A program made the position numbers and the translations under genes. A stretch of 12,682 bases of DNA from an uncultured Collinsella sp. (lineage in GTDB: Bacteria > Actinomycetota > Coriobacteriia > Coriobacteriales > Coriobacteriaceae), in the NCBI GenBank assembly GCA_905197385.1, contig CAJJYO010000025.1, positions 1-12,682 of the forward strand, in the 5' to 3' direction. The notes below the pieces were generated by a model that searched no databases, was not told the origin of the DNA, and worked only from the letters and a program-made list of their open reading frames with translations. Within the stretch, counting starts at the first letter, position 1, and each line of letters opens with the position of its first letter. Shown here piece by piece: positions 1 through 6,850 of the stretch.

Positions 1-52
1 GCAAGGCCGCGCTCACTTAGGTATTTACAATCTTTCGACGAACGGGGCCGCC

Positions 53-910
53 CTACTCCTCGTCGTCCTCGGCGTCGTCCTCGTCCTCGAGGTGCTCGAG
101 CAGGTAGCGGAGACCCTCGCTCACCTCGTTAGCGGGCACTTTGGCAACATAGTGTGCATCGACGGCAGGCCTCATGATGACACCCTCGCCCGAAGGCACG
201 CGCATGCTCTCAAGCTCATCCTCGTCCGTACGGGCGATATCGCCGGCAGTCAAACGCTGTCCGGTCAAAAGGAAGGTCAGACGGCAGGCGGCATCGATCG
301 AAATCGAGGCGATACGATCGAGGTAGCGCGAAACCATGATGGCGCGGCGCAGGTCGTCATAGTTGCTGTCGTCGTCCATAAAATCGCCCGTGTCCATGCG
401 GTTAAAGGTGCGGAAGAACTTCTCGTACGCCGCATGCACCGGCTCGTCCTCGCCGGCCAGGTTGCAGATGATGGACATGTCGTTGGTGACGAGCGCAGAA
501 AGTGACGAACCCAGCACCTGGTAAACAGCCTCGGCCTCGGCCTCGACCGTAGCGACGAGTTCCTGGGGCAGCGAGATGTCGGCCTTGACCATGTGACGCG
601 TGGCGCGGCAGATCTGGCGAACCTTATCGGTCATGCGCTGCAGGTTAAAGTCGACGTAGATGATCGTCTGCAGCAAGCGGAAGTCGGAGGCGACCGGCGA
701 CTGCGTAGCGATCAGGTTGTAGCACACGGCCTCCAAGTTGGCGCAGCGCGCATCGATCGAGAGCGTGCGCTTCTTGGTCTTGGTGGCGAGCTTGCGATCG
801 TCGGTCACATAGGCCTTCACGGCGTCGTGAAGCGCCAGGTCTACAGCCTCGTAGATGCTCAGCATCTCGTGACGGGCTTCGATGAGCTGACGGGAAAACA
901 GTTTGCGCAT
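53..910 (-). CDS. phoU: PhoU-family phosphate transport regulator
   Basis: Predicted 285-residue cytoplasmic helical protein that restrains the Pst importer and Pho two-component signalling when phosphate is plentiful. Seen: two PhoU-type helical halves, the first around residues 10-110 (conserved-type stretch FNLQRMTDKVRQI at 88-100) and the second around 120-218 (SRYLDRIASISIDAA at 194-208, then FLLTG). It is longer than the usual 215-240 residues because of a C-terminal extension of about 65 residues that ends in a run of Asp/Glu (274-285). The usual metal-binding pattern (E/D-R-x-x-D-H-x-x-N) is eroded in both halves: Gln91 replaces the acid in the first, and Ser202/Ile203 replace Asp-His in the second. 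ATG at 910 follows GGAG with a 6-base gap. It is the last gene of the pst operon, 92 bases after pstB, which supports the assignment. Confidence 0.93.
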   Translation of the reverse strand: MRKLFSRQLIEARHEMLSIYEAVDLALHDAVKAYVTDDRKLATKTKKRTLSIDARCANLEAVCYNLIATQSPVASDFRLLQTIIYVDFNLQRMTDKVRQICRATRHMVKADISLPQELVATVEAEAEAVYQVLGSSLSALVTNDMSIICNLAGEDEPVHAAYEKFFRTFNRMDTGDFMDDDSNYDDLRRAIMVSRYLDRIASISIDAACRLTFLLTGQRLTAGDIARTDEDELESMRVPSGEGVIMRPAVDAHYVAKVPANEVSEGLRYLLEHLEDEDDAEDDEE

Positions 911-964
911 GGTTCACTCCAATCAGTTGGGTGCGGTCATGCCGCCCGCACAGTGAATACGCAC

Positions 965-977
965 CGGACCAGGTCCG
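965..977 (-). other. Small hairpin between pstB and phoU
   Basis: The 92-base gap between pstB and phoU contains a perfect five-pair inverted repeat (CGGAC, loop of three, GTCCG). No T-run follows it, so it is not an intrinsic terminator. It could be an mRNA processing or stability element that sets phoU expression apart from pstB, but it is short enough to arise by chance in GC-rich DNA. Confidence 0.25.
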
Positions 978-1002
978 ATCGGCTTGGGACTAGTCGCACC
1001 GA

Positions 1003-1806
1003 TCAGCCAAAGCGGCCGGTGATATAGTCTTCCGTCCGTGAATCCACCGGGCTGGTGAAGATCGCGTCGGTTTGACCATACTCGATGAGCGTGGCGGGCT
1101 CGCCGGCAACTTCCTGCAAGAAAAATGCGGTGTAGTCGCTAATACGAGCGGCCTGCTGCATAGAATGCGTGACGATGATGATCGTCATCTCGGGCGCCAG
1201 CTCGGCCATCAGATCCTCGACCTTGGAGACGGACGTGGGGTCGATGGCGGAGCAGGGCTCGTCCATCAGAAGGACATCGGGCTGCACCGCAAGCACACGC
1301 GCAATGCACAGACGCTGCTGCTGACCGCCCGAGAGCGCCAAACCGTCCTTGTTGAGCTGATTGGATACCTCTTTCCAGAGGTTGGCGCGCTTGAGCGATT
1401 CTTCCACGATGTCATCGAGGTCGCTTTTGCTAGTCACGCCCTGCAGACGAGGGCCAAAAGCGACATTCTCGTAGATGGATTTGGGGAACGGGTTGGGCTG
1501 CTGAAAAATCATGCCCACGCGACGGCGAAGGTCGACCGGGTCGACGCCCTCGGCATAGATATCGTTGCCGTCGAGCGTCATGGTGCCCTCGACGCGGGTG
1601 CCCTCGATCAGGTCGTTCATACGGTTGATGCAGCGCAAAAACGTCGATTTGCCGCAGCCCGAAGGACCGATAAACGAGGTGATGGCGTTTTTGGCGATGT
1701 TGAGGTCGAGCCCCGTCAGCGCATGAAAGTCACCGTACCAAAAGTTGAAATCCTTGGCCGTGATGGCCGCTTGCTCCGGCGTGGGAGCGGACTGATAGAC
1801 GGACAT
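1003..1806 (-). CDS. pstB: Phosphate ABC transporter ATP-binding protein PstB
   Basis: ATPase of the high-affinity phosphate importer PstSCAB; it acts as a dimer on the cytoplasmic face of PstC/PstA. The 267-residue length is normal for the family. Motifs seen in order: Walker [10 protein letters not shown] at 47-55, Q-loop FQQPNPF at 101-107, ABC signature LSGGQQQR at 158-165, Walker B VLLMDEP at 178-184, and the switch histidine H214 in VTHSM. The sequence [18 protein letters not shown] and the C-terminal [10 protein letters not shown] are characteristic of PstB rather than of other importers. ATG at 1806 is preceded by AAGGAG four bases upstream. The start lies 12 bases after the pstA stop, consistent with a single operon. 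All catalytic residues are present, so it should be functional. Confidence 0.98.
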   Translation of the reverse strand: MSVYQSAPTPEQAAITAKDFNFWYGDFHALTGLDLNIAKNAITSFIGPSGCGKSTFLRCINRMNDLIEGTRVEGTMTLDGNDIYAEGVDPVDLRRRVGMIFQQPNPFPKSIYENVAFGPRLQGVTSKSDLDDIVEESLKRANLWKEVSNQLNKDGLALSGGQQQRLCIARVLAVQPDVLLMDEPCSAIDPTSVSKVEDLMAELAPEMTIIIVTHSMQQAARISDYTAFFLQEVAGEPATLIEYGQTDAIFTSPVDSRTEDYITGRFG

Positions 1807-1818
1807 GGGACTCCTTAA

Positions 1819-2724
1819 CTAGCGGCGTTTGCGCGACAGATAGCGCGCAAACAGGTTGAAGGCCAGAATAATCGCCATCAGCAAAAGCGCAGTGCCGTAG
1901 GCTGCGTTCATGTTGATGCCGTCATTGGCAAGCAGATACAGGTGAACGGTCATGGGACGACCGGAATCGAGCGGCGAAATAGGCAGGTTGATGGCCTGAC
2001 CCATGGTGTAGAGCACCACGGCGGTCTCGCCGATGGCGCGGCCGATGGCAAGCACGATGCCGGTGGCGATGCGGCCAAAAGCCGAAGGAAGCACGATCTT
2101 GGAGACGACCTGCCACTTGGTGGCGCCCAGGCCATATGCACCCCAACGGATATAGCGCGGAACGGCGCGGATTGCCTCCTCGGTGGTACGCATGACAATA
2201 GGCAGCATCAGAAGTGCCAGCGCCAGGGCGGCCGAGACCATCGAAAGGCCCAGACCCATAGCCTCGACAAACAAGGCGTAGCCAAAGAGGCCCATAACGA
2301 TGGAGGGCACCGAGGCCAGGGCATCGGCAGCATAGCGAATGATGTCGACGACCTTGCCCTGTTTGGCGTACTCGGCCAGATAGACCGCAGCCAGGACGGC
2401 AACCGGCGTGCAGATGAGCATGGCGAGCGCCGTCACGTAGATGGTCGAGACGATCGTGGGCCAAATGCCGCCCTCGGCGTTGACGCCCTGCGGCCAGCCG
2501 AAGATAAAGTCGAGCGAGATATGCGGCAGGCCGTTGATGACCACGTAGGCGATGATGGCGATCAGCACCAGCGTGGTGATATAGGCCGCGGCGCGAAACA
2601 CGCCGAGCATGATCTTGTTGGACAGATCCTTGTTGATGCGGCCCTTCTTGCCATGGGAAAGGGCACGCTTGATGCGCTCACGCGACGAGGTCGTATCGAC
2701 CGTCGTGTCAACGGAATCGGACAT
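1819..2724 (-). CDS. pstA: Phosphate ABC transporter permease PstA
   Basis: One of the two membrane subunits that form the phosphate channel. The protein has 301 residues, with a charged N-terminal tail (1-38), a first membrane helix at about 43-64, and further hydrophobic segments near 88-118, 140-158, 160-180, 218-242 and 275-296. The cytoplasmic EAA loop that docks with the ATPase is seen at about 190-213, with the conserved GATKWQ and IVLP elements; the following GIVLAIGRAIGETA is typical of Pst permeases. ATG at 2724 lies three bases after the pstC stop codon, with AGGGGG six bases upstream. This tight spacing suggests translational coupling with pstC, matching the need for equal amounts of both permeases. 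Confidence 0.97.
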   Translation of the reverse strand: MSDSVDTTVDTTSSRERIKRALSHGKKGRINKDLSNKIMLGVFRAAAYITTLVLIAIIAYVVINGLPHISLDFIFGWPQGVNAEGGIWPTIVSTIYVTALAMLICTPVAVLAAVYLAEYAKQGKVVDIIRYAADALASVPSIVMGLFGYALFVEAMGLGLSMVSAALALALLMLPIVMRTTEEAIRAVPRYIRWGAYGLGATKWQVVSKIVLPSAFGRIATGIVLAIGRAIGETAVVLYTMGQAINLPISPLDSGRPMTVHLYLLANDGINMNAAYGTALLLMAIILAFNLFARYLSRKRR

Positions 2725-2727
2725 AGC

Positions 2728-3651
2728 CTACCCCCTCTTCTTGGAAATCAGGCGGACGATACCCACCAGTGCAGCGGAGATGATAAACAGGACAACGCCC
2801 ATGCCGAACAGAGCCGAGCGGTGCAGGCCCGAGGAATAACTCATGTCGAGCGCAATCTGACTCGTGAGCGTCGAGATGGGGCTCGAGATGCTATCCGGAA
2901 TGACCGGGGCGTTGCCCACGACCATCAGCACGGCCATGGTCTCACCGATGGCACGCCCCATACCCAAGACAATCGCATCGACAATGCCCAGCTTGGCTGC
3001 AGGAAGCACGACCTTGTAGATGGTCTGCCACTTGGTGGCACCCATGGCATAGGACGCCTCGCGAATGCCCATGGGAATGGAATTGAGGGCATCTATGGTG
3101 AGCGTGGTGATGGTAGGGACGATCATGATGGCGAGCACGAACCACGCCGTCAGTGCGCCAAATCCAAGGCCGCCGGTCAGCTGGGCGATAAACGGGCGGA
3201 TGATGATCATGCCGAAGAAGCCGTAGATGATGGAGGGGATGCCCGCCAGCAGGTCGACAGCGGGGCTAATGAGCCTGCGCACGCGCTTGCTGGCGATCTC
3301 GACCAGATACACGGCTGTGCCCACACCCAACGGCACGCCCATGGCAAGGGCACCGACCGTCACCAGGCCAGAGCCCGCCAGCAGCGACATGATGCCGTAG
3401 TGACCCTCAGAGGGCGCCCACGTAAAGCTAAAGAAGTCCACCAGACCGATGTCGGTAAAGACCGGCAGCGCCGAGTACGTGGTAAAGACAAAGATCAGGA
3501 TGACGGTGACGACCGCCAAGAACGCGCAGGCAAAGAAGATCCACTGCAGCGCCTTCTCCTTAAGATAGGTGCTGCGTGACACCAACGCCAACTCACGCTT
3601 TTTGGGCACCTGCGCCTCATGCTCAATCTGGGGGGTTTCCCGTGCTTCCAC
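2728..3651 (-). CDS. pstC: Phosphate ABC transporter permease PstC
   Basis: Partner membrane subunit of PstA. Hydrophobic helices lie near residues 37-62, 90-120, 138-158, 168-188, 222-248 and 283-303 (counted from the GTG at 3660). The EAA loop REASYAMGATKWQ is at 200-212, followed by KVVLP; GMGRAIGETMAVLMVVGN is a Pst permease hallmark. Two in-frame GTG starts are possible. The upstream one (3660) lies directly on the purine-rich AAGGGGA with no spacing, whereas GTG at 3651 has that same site eight bases upstream, so I prefer 3651 (307 residues). With this choice the start follows the pstS stop (3653-3655) by one base; with 3660 the genes would overlap by eight. Membership in the pst operon is clear either way; only the start is uncertain. 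Confidence 0.95.
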   Translation of the reverse strand: MEARETPQIEHEAQVPKKRELALVSRSTYLKEKALQWIFFACAFLAVVTVILIFVFTTYSALPVFTDIGLVDFFSFTWAPSEGHYGIMSLLAGSGLVTVGALAMGVPLGVGTAVYLVEIASKRVRRLISPAVDLLAGIPSIIYGFFGMIIIRPFIAQLTGGLGFGALTAWFVLAIMIVPTITTLTIDALNSIPMGIREASYAMGATKWQTIYKVVLPAAKLGIVDAIVLGMGRAIGETMAVLMVVGNAPVIPDSISSPISTLTSQIALDMSYSSGLHRSALFGMGVVLFIISAALVGIVRLISKKRG

Positions 3652-3652
3652 G

Positions 3653-4489
3653 CTACTCACTCCCCTTTCCGTCGTTGGTGACGGGAATAAAGCCCGCCTC
3701 GCGAATCTGCTTGTCCATCTTCTCGGATGTCACATAGTCAATGTAGTCCTGCGCCTGCTGCGAAGGCGTACCCTTCACAAAGAAGTAAAGGTCACGCGAG
3801 ATGGGATAGCCGCCACTTGCGACCGTCTTCTCGGATGCCTCGACATGGTTGACTGAAACGGCCTTAACCGAGGTCTTGGCGTTGAGGCTCTCGACAAAAC
3901 CCAGCGAGATGTAGCCAATAGCGCCACGTGAGCGGGATACGACATCGCGTACCTGGCCCGTACCCGAAAGAACAGCCGAGCGGCGATCGAACGGCGCGCC
4001 GTCCATCACGATAGTGCGGAAGGCCTCGCGCGTACCGGACGCCTCGTCGCGGTTGATAACCTGAATCTTCAGGTCCTCTCCGCCGACCTCTTTCCAGTTG
4101 GTGATCTTGCCGGCGTAAATATCGCGGAGCTGCTCGGTCGAGAGATTGTCGACCGGGTTGTCGTCGTTCACGATGACTGCAATGCCGTCGTGTGCGATAA
4201 CGATAGGCGTCAGGCCCAAATCCTGCTCGTCGGCATTGAGGCCACGAGACGAGCTGGCGATGTCGGCGGTGCCGGCGCTAACAGCTTCGATGCCAGCAGA
4301 TGAGCCAAGGCCGGAGACGAGCACGTCGATGCCGGTCTCTTCCTTAAAGCCCTCGGCCGCAATCTCGGCAATGGGAAGGCAGGTGGTCGAGCCGGCCACG
4401 GTAATAGAAGACGTAGAAGATCCCGAGGAGCAGGCGCACAGCGTGAGCGCGAGCACTGCTGCACTCAGGACCGATGCGATCTTTCTCAT
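3653..4489 (-). CDS. pstS: Periplasmic-type phosphate-binding lipoprotein PstS
   Basis: Extracytoplasmic receptor that binds phosphate and delivers it to PstCA. The 278-residue protein begins with a lipoprotein signal: basic MRK, a hydrophobic stretch at 4-17, and lipobox LCAC with Cys20 as the likely lipidated residue, followed by a short Ser/Gly linker. The phosphate-binding fold is indicated by VAGSTT (31-36), ADIASSSR (75-82), and NRDEASGTREAF (146-157). YAGKITNWKEVGG (125-137) is a hallmark of PstS proteins. ATG at 4489 overlaps the pgeF stop by four bases (ATGA), and no good separate ribosome site is seen upstream, so translation is probably coupled to pgeF. An in-frame extension to 4681 is open but lies inside pgeF and would bury the signal peptide, so it is rejected. 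Confidence 0.97.
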   Translation of the reverse strand: MRKIASVLSAAVLALTLCACSSGSSTSSITVAGSTTCLPIAEIAAEGFKEETGIDVLVSGLGSSAGIEAVSAGTADIASSSRGLNADEQDLGLTPIVIAHDGIAVIVNDDNPVDNLSTEQLRDIYAGKITNWKEVGGEDLKIQVINRDEASGTREAFRTIVMDGAPFDRRSAVLSGTGQVRDVVSRSRGAIGYISLGFVESLNAKTSVKAVSVNHVEASEKTVASGGYPISRDLYFFVKGTPSQQAQDYIDYVTSEKMDKQIREAGFIPVTNDGKGSE

Positions 4490-5286
4490 AGCATCACGCC
4501 GATCGCAGCATGGCGCCCACAGGTCCCGCCCTCGTTGCGATAGGAATAAAAGCGGTCGTTTTGACGCACGGTGGAAAGTTTGGTGTCCACAATGCCATTC
4601 ACATCGACACCGGCATCCACCAGCGCCTCGCGAATGGCGGCGGAAAGATCGAGCATACGGGAAGCGGTAGCATCGATGCACGCGAACTCGGCGGCAAAGC
4701 GATCCATAAGTTCTTGGGACACCTCATACTCGTCGCCCAGGATATGGGGCCCAATATAAGCAGAGATGTCCTCCGGCGTGCAGCCAGCCGCCTCGCAGAG
4801 TGCTTGGCAGGCCTTGGCGGAAATGCGTGCAATCGTGCCCTTCCAGCCAGAATGCACCACGGCAAAGCCGCCGGGAGCCACCAGCACCACGGGAACACAA
4901 TCGGCAAAGCAGAGCATCACGGGCACCTTATGCGCCGTGCAGACGAGGGCATCACAGCCCTCGGCAATCTGCTCACGAATGTTCTCGAGATCTTCGGCGC
5001 CGTTCGAGGTCACCGTCACGACATGGTCACCGTGTACTTGATTGGGGACAAGCAAGTTGTGCTCGCACTCGGCGGCACCCATGGCCTCGAGTACGCGGCG
5101 ACGATTTTCTTGAACGGTAAAGGGGTCATCGCCAACATGCGAGCCCAGATTGAGCGAGGAGTACGCATCTTCGGAAACGCCACCGGTGCGCTCGGTAAAG
5201 GCAAAGCGGACATCGTGCGTCGCGCCCTCTACCAACGTAACTCCATCATGGTCGACACGCGAAACGTTGTCCGCACGTGCTGCCAT
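4486..5286 (-). CDS. pgeF: Purine nucleoside phosphorylase PgeF / YfiH-YlmD family (laccase domain)
   Basis: 266 residues, a normal length for the YfiH/LACC1 family. Characterised members cleave purine nucleosides with phosphate to give ribose-1-phosphate plus base, and can deaminate adenosine; older names include polyphenol oxidase and laccase-domain protein. Seen: FTERTGGVS (30-38), the metal-ligand set His85 in NQVHG, Cys130 in FADCVPV and His145 in HSGWKG, then IGPHI (178-182) and C-terminal RFYSYRNEGGTCGRHAA (245-261). A Cys commonly seen before the FYSYR segment is replaced here (LSTVRQN). ATG at 5286 has a perfect AGGAGG seven bases upstream; the longer open frame reaching 5478 would run into the ftsZ terminator. 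In many Gram-positives the family member follows ftsZ, but here a terminator intervenes and the gene leads the pst operon. Confidence 0.92.
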   Translation of the reverse strand: MAARADNVSRVDHDGVTLVEGATHDVRFAFTERTGGVSEDAYSSLNLGSHVGDDPFTVQENRRRVLEAMGAAECEHNLLVPNQVHGDHVVTVTSNGAEDLENIREQIAEGCDALVCTAHKVPVMLCFADCVPVVLVAPGGFAVVHSGWKGTIARISAKACQALCEAAGCTPEDISAYIGPHILGDEYEVSQELMDRFAAEFACIDATASRMLDLSAAIREALVDAGVDVNGIVDTKLSTVRQNDRFYSYRNEGGTCGRHAAIGVML

Positions 5287-5293
5287 ACTAAAG

Positions 5294-5299
5294 CCTCCT
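5294..5299 (-). promoter_or_regulatory. Ribosome binding site of pgeF (AGGAGG)
   Basis: Perfect AGGAGG seven bases before the ATG at 5286. It fixes the pgeF start. The stop codon of a small upstream reading frame (see 5298-5353) lies on top of it. Confidence 0.85.
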
Positions 5300-5353
5300 A
5301 ATAACACAAGTATCGCGGCGAAGCCGCAGCAGTCCGTGTCATACGGCTGCCAT
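5298..5353 (-). other. Two tiny overlapping leader reading frames before pgeF (speculative)
   Basis: In the expected pgeF leader, ATG at 5353 opens a 4-codon frame (MAAV) ending in TGA at 5339. That stop overlaps, as ATGA, a second ATG at 5342 opening a 14-codon frame (MTRTAAASPRYLCY) whose TAG at 5298-5300 overlaps the pgeF ribosome site. Neither has a convincing Shine-Dalgarno sequence (only AAAGAAG near the first). The arrangement could couple leader translation to pgeF, but short frames like this arise often by chance. Confidence 0.15.
5315..5350 (-). other. Paired hairpins in the pgeF-pst leader
   Basis: Two stem-loops are adjacent in the minus-strand transcript. The first (5329-5350) pairs GCAGCCGT with ACGGACTGC around a 5-base loop, with one bulged A. 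The second (5315-5327) pairs GCGGC with GCCGC around TTC. They end about 15 bases before the ribosome site. No T-run follows, so they are not a terminator. They may stabilise the mRNA or tune translation. Confidence 0.35.
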
Positions 5354-5364
5354 ACTTCTTTAAA

Positions 5365-5370
5365 AGGATA
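5365..5370 (-). promoter_or_regulatory. Candidate -10 element for the pgeF-pst operon (TATCCT)
   Basis: TATCCT matches four of six bases of the sigma-70 consensus. No good -35 hexamer lies 16-18 bases upstream; instead the second 11-base repeat (5386-5396) covers that position, as expected for an activator-dependent promoter. Predicted transcript start is about 5355-5360. Confidence 0.35.
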
Positions 5371-5385
5371 CCCGCAGCGGTAGGG

Positions 5386-5407
5386 ACCAAACGTAAAGGG
5401 AACGTAA
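5386..5407 (-). promoter_or_regulatory. Candidate Pho box: two 11-base direct repeats
   Basis: Read in the direction of transcription, TTACGTTCCCT (5407-5397) is followed immediately by TTACGTTTGGT (5396-5386). The first seven bases of the two units are identical. Tandem 11-base units with a conserved 7-base core are the known architecture of PhoB/PhoP boxes (core CTGTCAT in enterics, TTAACA-like in Bacillus, GTTCACC in Streptomyces). The core here is not identical to any of these, so assignment rests on repeat geometry, position over the -35 region, and the downstream phosphate genes. The response regulator is not in the window. Confidence 0.55.
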
Positions 5408-5422
5408 GGAGATTGGAGGCTT

Positions 5423-5436
5423 TCGTTTACAAACGA
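5423..5436. repeat. 14-base palindrome upstream of the Pho-box-like repeats
   Basis: TCGTTT and AAACGA flank a central AC, giving perfect 6-base half sites. It lies between the ftsZ terminator and the 11-base repeats, so it could be an operator for the pgeF-pst promoter. It has no T-run of its own, and it may also be a chance palindrome in this AT-richer stretch. Confidence 0.4.
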
Positions 5437-5441
5437 GAAAC

Positions 5442-5470
5442 AAAAAGGGCGCATCCATACGGACGCGCCC
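5442..5470 (-). terminator. Intrinsic terminator after ftsZ
   Basis: The minus-strand RNA folds GGGCGCGTCC against GGATGCGCCC (ten pairs, one G-U wobble) around the 4-base loop GTAT, followed directly by TTTTT and GTTT. It begins 26 bases after the ftsZ stop. This is a textbook Rho-independent terminator and should separate the dcw transcript from the pgeF-pst operon. Confidence 0.92.
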
Positions 5471-5496
5471 CTGTGCAAAACAATGCGAAGAACGAC

Positions 5497-6651
5497 TTAG
5501 AAGCTGCCGCGCTTGAGGAAGTCGGGAAGCTCAAACTGATCGTTGCCAAAGTTGGGCAGCTCGGTACCACCGACGTTGCGAGTCGGGGCAGCCTGAGCGG
5601 GGCTGGCAGCCGGAGCAGTGCGCTGCGGCTCAGCAGAAGCAGCAGCCTTGCTCTGGGACTGCTGGGCAGCGAAGAGCTCGTCCTGACGGTTGACGTTGGA
5701 GTCGGAGAAGCCCGTAGCGATAACGGTGATGCGCACCTGGTCGCCCAGGGACTCGTCAACAACGGTACCGAAGATGATGTTGGCCTCGGGGTCGACAGCA
5801 TTGGCGACAACGTCGGCGGCGTCGCTGATCTCCTGGATGCCCAGGTCCTTGGAGCCGGCGATGGAAAGCAGGACGCGCGTGGCGCCATCGATGGAGCTCT
5901 CGAGCAGCGGACTGGAGATAGCCTGCTGAGCAGCGTCGACGGCACGGGTGTCCCCAGAAGCGGTACCGATACCCATCATGGCGGTACCGGCCTGCTTCAT
6001 GATGGTCTTAACATCGGCGAAGTCCAGGTTGATGATACCCGGGACGGTGATGAGGTCGGTGATGCCCTGGGTGCCCTGGGAAAGGACGCCATCGGCAATT
6101 GCGAAGGCCTCGAGCATCGTGGTCTTCTTCTCGGCGATGTCGAGCAGCTTGTCGTTAGGGATAACGATCATGGTGTCAACGCAATCGGAGAGGGTCTTGA
6201 TGCCCTCCTCGGCGCTCTTCTTGCGCTTGCGACCCTCGAAGGTAAAGGGCTTGGTCACGACGGCGACGGTCAGCGCGCCGACCTCGTTCATCGCGATATC
6301 GGCAACGATGGGAGCGGCGCCGGTACCGGTACCACCGCCCTCGCCGCAGGTGATGAACACCATGTCGGCGCCAGCGAGCGCCTCGGCGATATCGTCGCGG
6401 GACTCATCGGCAGCCTTGCGGCCAACCTCGGGGTTGGCGCCGGCGCCCAGGCCGCGGGTAAGGTCGGTGCCGATGTGCACCTTGATATCGGCATCAGAGA
6501 TCGCGAGCGCCTGAGCATCGGTGTTGATGGCAACAAACTCGACGCCGCGGATGCCCTCTTCGATCATTCGATTGACCGCGTTGGTACCGCCGCCGCCGAC
6601 GCCGACCACCTTAATGACGGCAAGGTAGTTGTTGATCTCTGTCTCGTGCAT
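5497..6651 (-). CDS. ftsZ: Cell division GTPase FtsZ
   Basis: Tubulin-like GTPase that polymerises into the Z-ring at midcell. 384 residues, typical length. Seen: N-terminal [16 protein letters not shown] (14-29), NTDAQAL (43-49), tubulin signature GGGTGTG (105-111) for GTP binding, and the catalytic T7 loop [11 protein letters not shown] (208-218) with both aspartates. A short, variable Ala/Gln/Pro-rich linker spans about 322-368. The C-terminal peptide [14 protein letters not shown] (371-384) is the canonical docking tail for membrane anchors and regulators. GGAGG six bases before ATG 6651 sets the start; an in-frame ATG at 6681 lies upstream of that site and is rejected. Located after ftsQ with no ftsA between, as in actinobacteria, where SepF usually anchors FtsZ. 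An AT-rich 199-base region upstream suggests its own promoter. Confidence 0.99.
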   Translation of the reverse strand: MHETEINNYLAVIKVVGVGGGGTNAVNRMIEEGIRGVEFVAINTDAQALAISDADIKVHIGTDLTRGLGAGANPEVGRKAADESRDDIAEALAGADMVFITCGEGGGTGTGAAPIVADIAMNEVGALTVAVVTKPFTFEGRKRKKSAEEGIKTLSDCVDTMIVIPNDKLLDIAEKKTTMLEAFAIADGVLSQGTQGITDLITVPGIINLDFADVKTIMKQAGTAMMGIGTASGDTRAVDAAQQAISSPLLESSIDGATRVLLSIAGSKDLGIQEISDAADVVANAVDPEANIIFGTVVDESLGDQVRITVIATGFSDSNVNRQDELFAAQQSQSKAAASAEPQRTAPAASPAQAAPTRNVGGTELPNFGNDQFELPDFLKRGSF

Positions 6652-6657
6652 GTCGGT

Positions 6658-6662
6658 CCTCC
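6658..6662 (-). promoter_or_regulatory. Ribosome binding site of ftsZ (GGAGG)
   Basis: GGAGG with a six-base spacer before ATG 6651. It decides between the two in-frame ATG codons at 6651 and 6681. Confidence 0.85.
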
Positions 6663-6704
6663 GAACAAAGGTTATAGCCATAGCATGGGTTGACCCCTGC
6701 GCAC

Positions 6705-6733
6705 ATTAACCTTCAGGTTGAAAGTAAATGCAA
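6705..6733 (-). promoter_or_regulatory. Candidate ftsZ promoter (TTGCAT-17-GTTAAT)
   Basis: TTGCAT (6733-6728) and GTTAAT (6710-6705) are separated by 17 bases in the AT-rich gap between ftsQ and ftsZ. Each hexamer is an incomplete consensus match (about three and four of six). Other weak possibilities nearby are two CATAAT boxes at 6745-6750 and 6758-6763. A promoter in this gap is likely, since ftsZ is usually needed at higher levels than its neighbours, but the exact site is uncertain. Confidence 0.3.
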
Positions 6734-6772
6734 AGGTAAACCGTATTATGTTTGCACATTATGAGCGTTTCA

Positions 6773-6786
6773 GTCAAATAATTGAC
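6773..6786. repeat. Inverted repeat GTCAA-N4-TTGAC upstream of ftsZ
   Basis: Perfect 5-base half sites around TTAT, about 120 bases before the ftsZ start and just upstream of two CATAAT boxes. It has the form of a dimeric regulator operator. I do not recognise the regulator; a 5-base half site may be chance. Confidence 0.35.
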
Positions 6787-6850
6787 CGTGAAAACCAAAC
6801 AAACCAGATAAACGGCGTGGTATGGCCCCTCAACAAAGCCATTTAGGATG

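Noticed and set aside
1..52. Terminator or downstream gene after phoU
   Set aside because: Only 52 bases are available; no stable stem followed by T residues and no readable protein end could be supported.
1942..3579. Plus-strand open frame of 545 codons opposite pstA and pstC
   Set aside because: It is a mirror frame of two clear permease genes. The translation is a low-complexity His/Asp/Gly/Arg mixture with no domain and no ribosome site; long antisense frames are expected in GC-rich coding DNA.
4490..4681. Extended pstS start giving a 342-residue protein
   Set aside because: The extension lies within pgeF, lacks a ribosome site, and would place the lipoprotein signal peptide in the middle of the protein.
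5413..6693. Plus-strand open frame of 426 codons opposite ftsZ
   Set aside because: Also a mirror frame. It runs through the ftsZ terminator hairpin and has Gly/Asp/Val/Ala-biased composition with no recognisable fold.
6822..6842. Inverted repeat ATGGC...GCCAT just after the ftsQ stop, as a possible terminator
   Set aside because: Only five pairs around an 11-base loop and no T-run after it, so it does not qualify as an intrinsic terminator.
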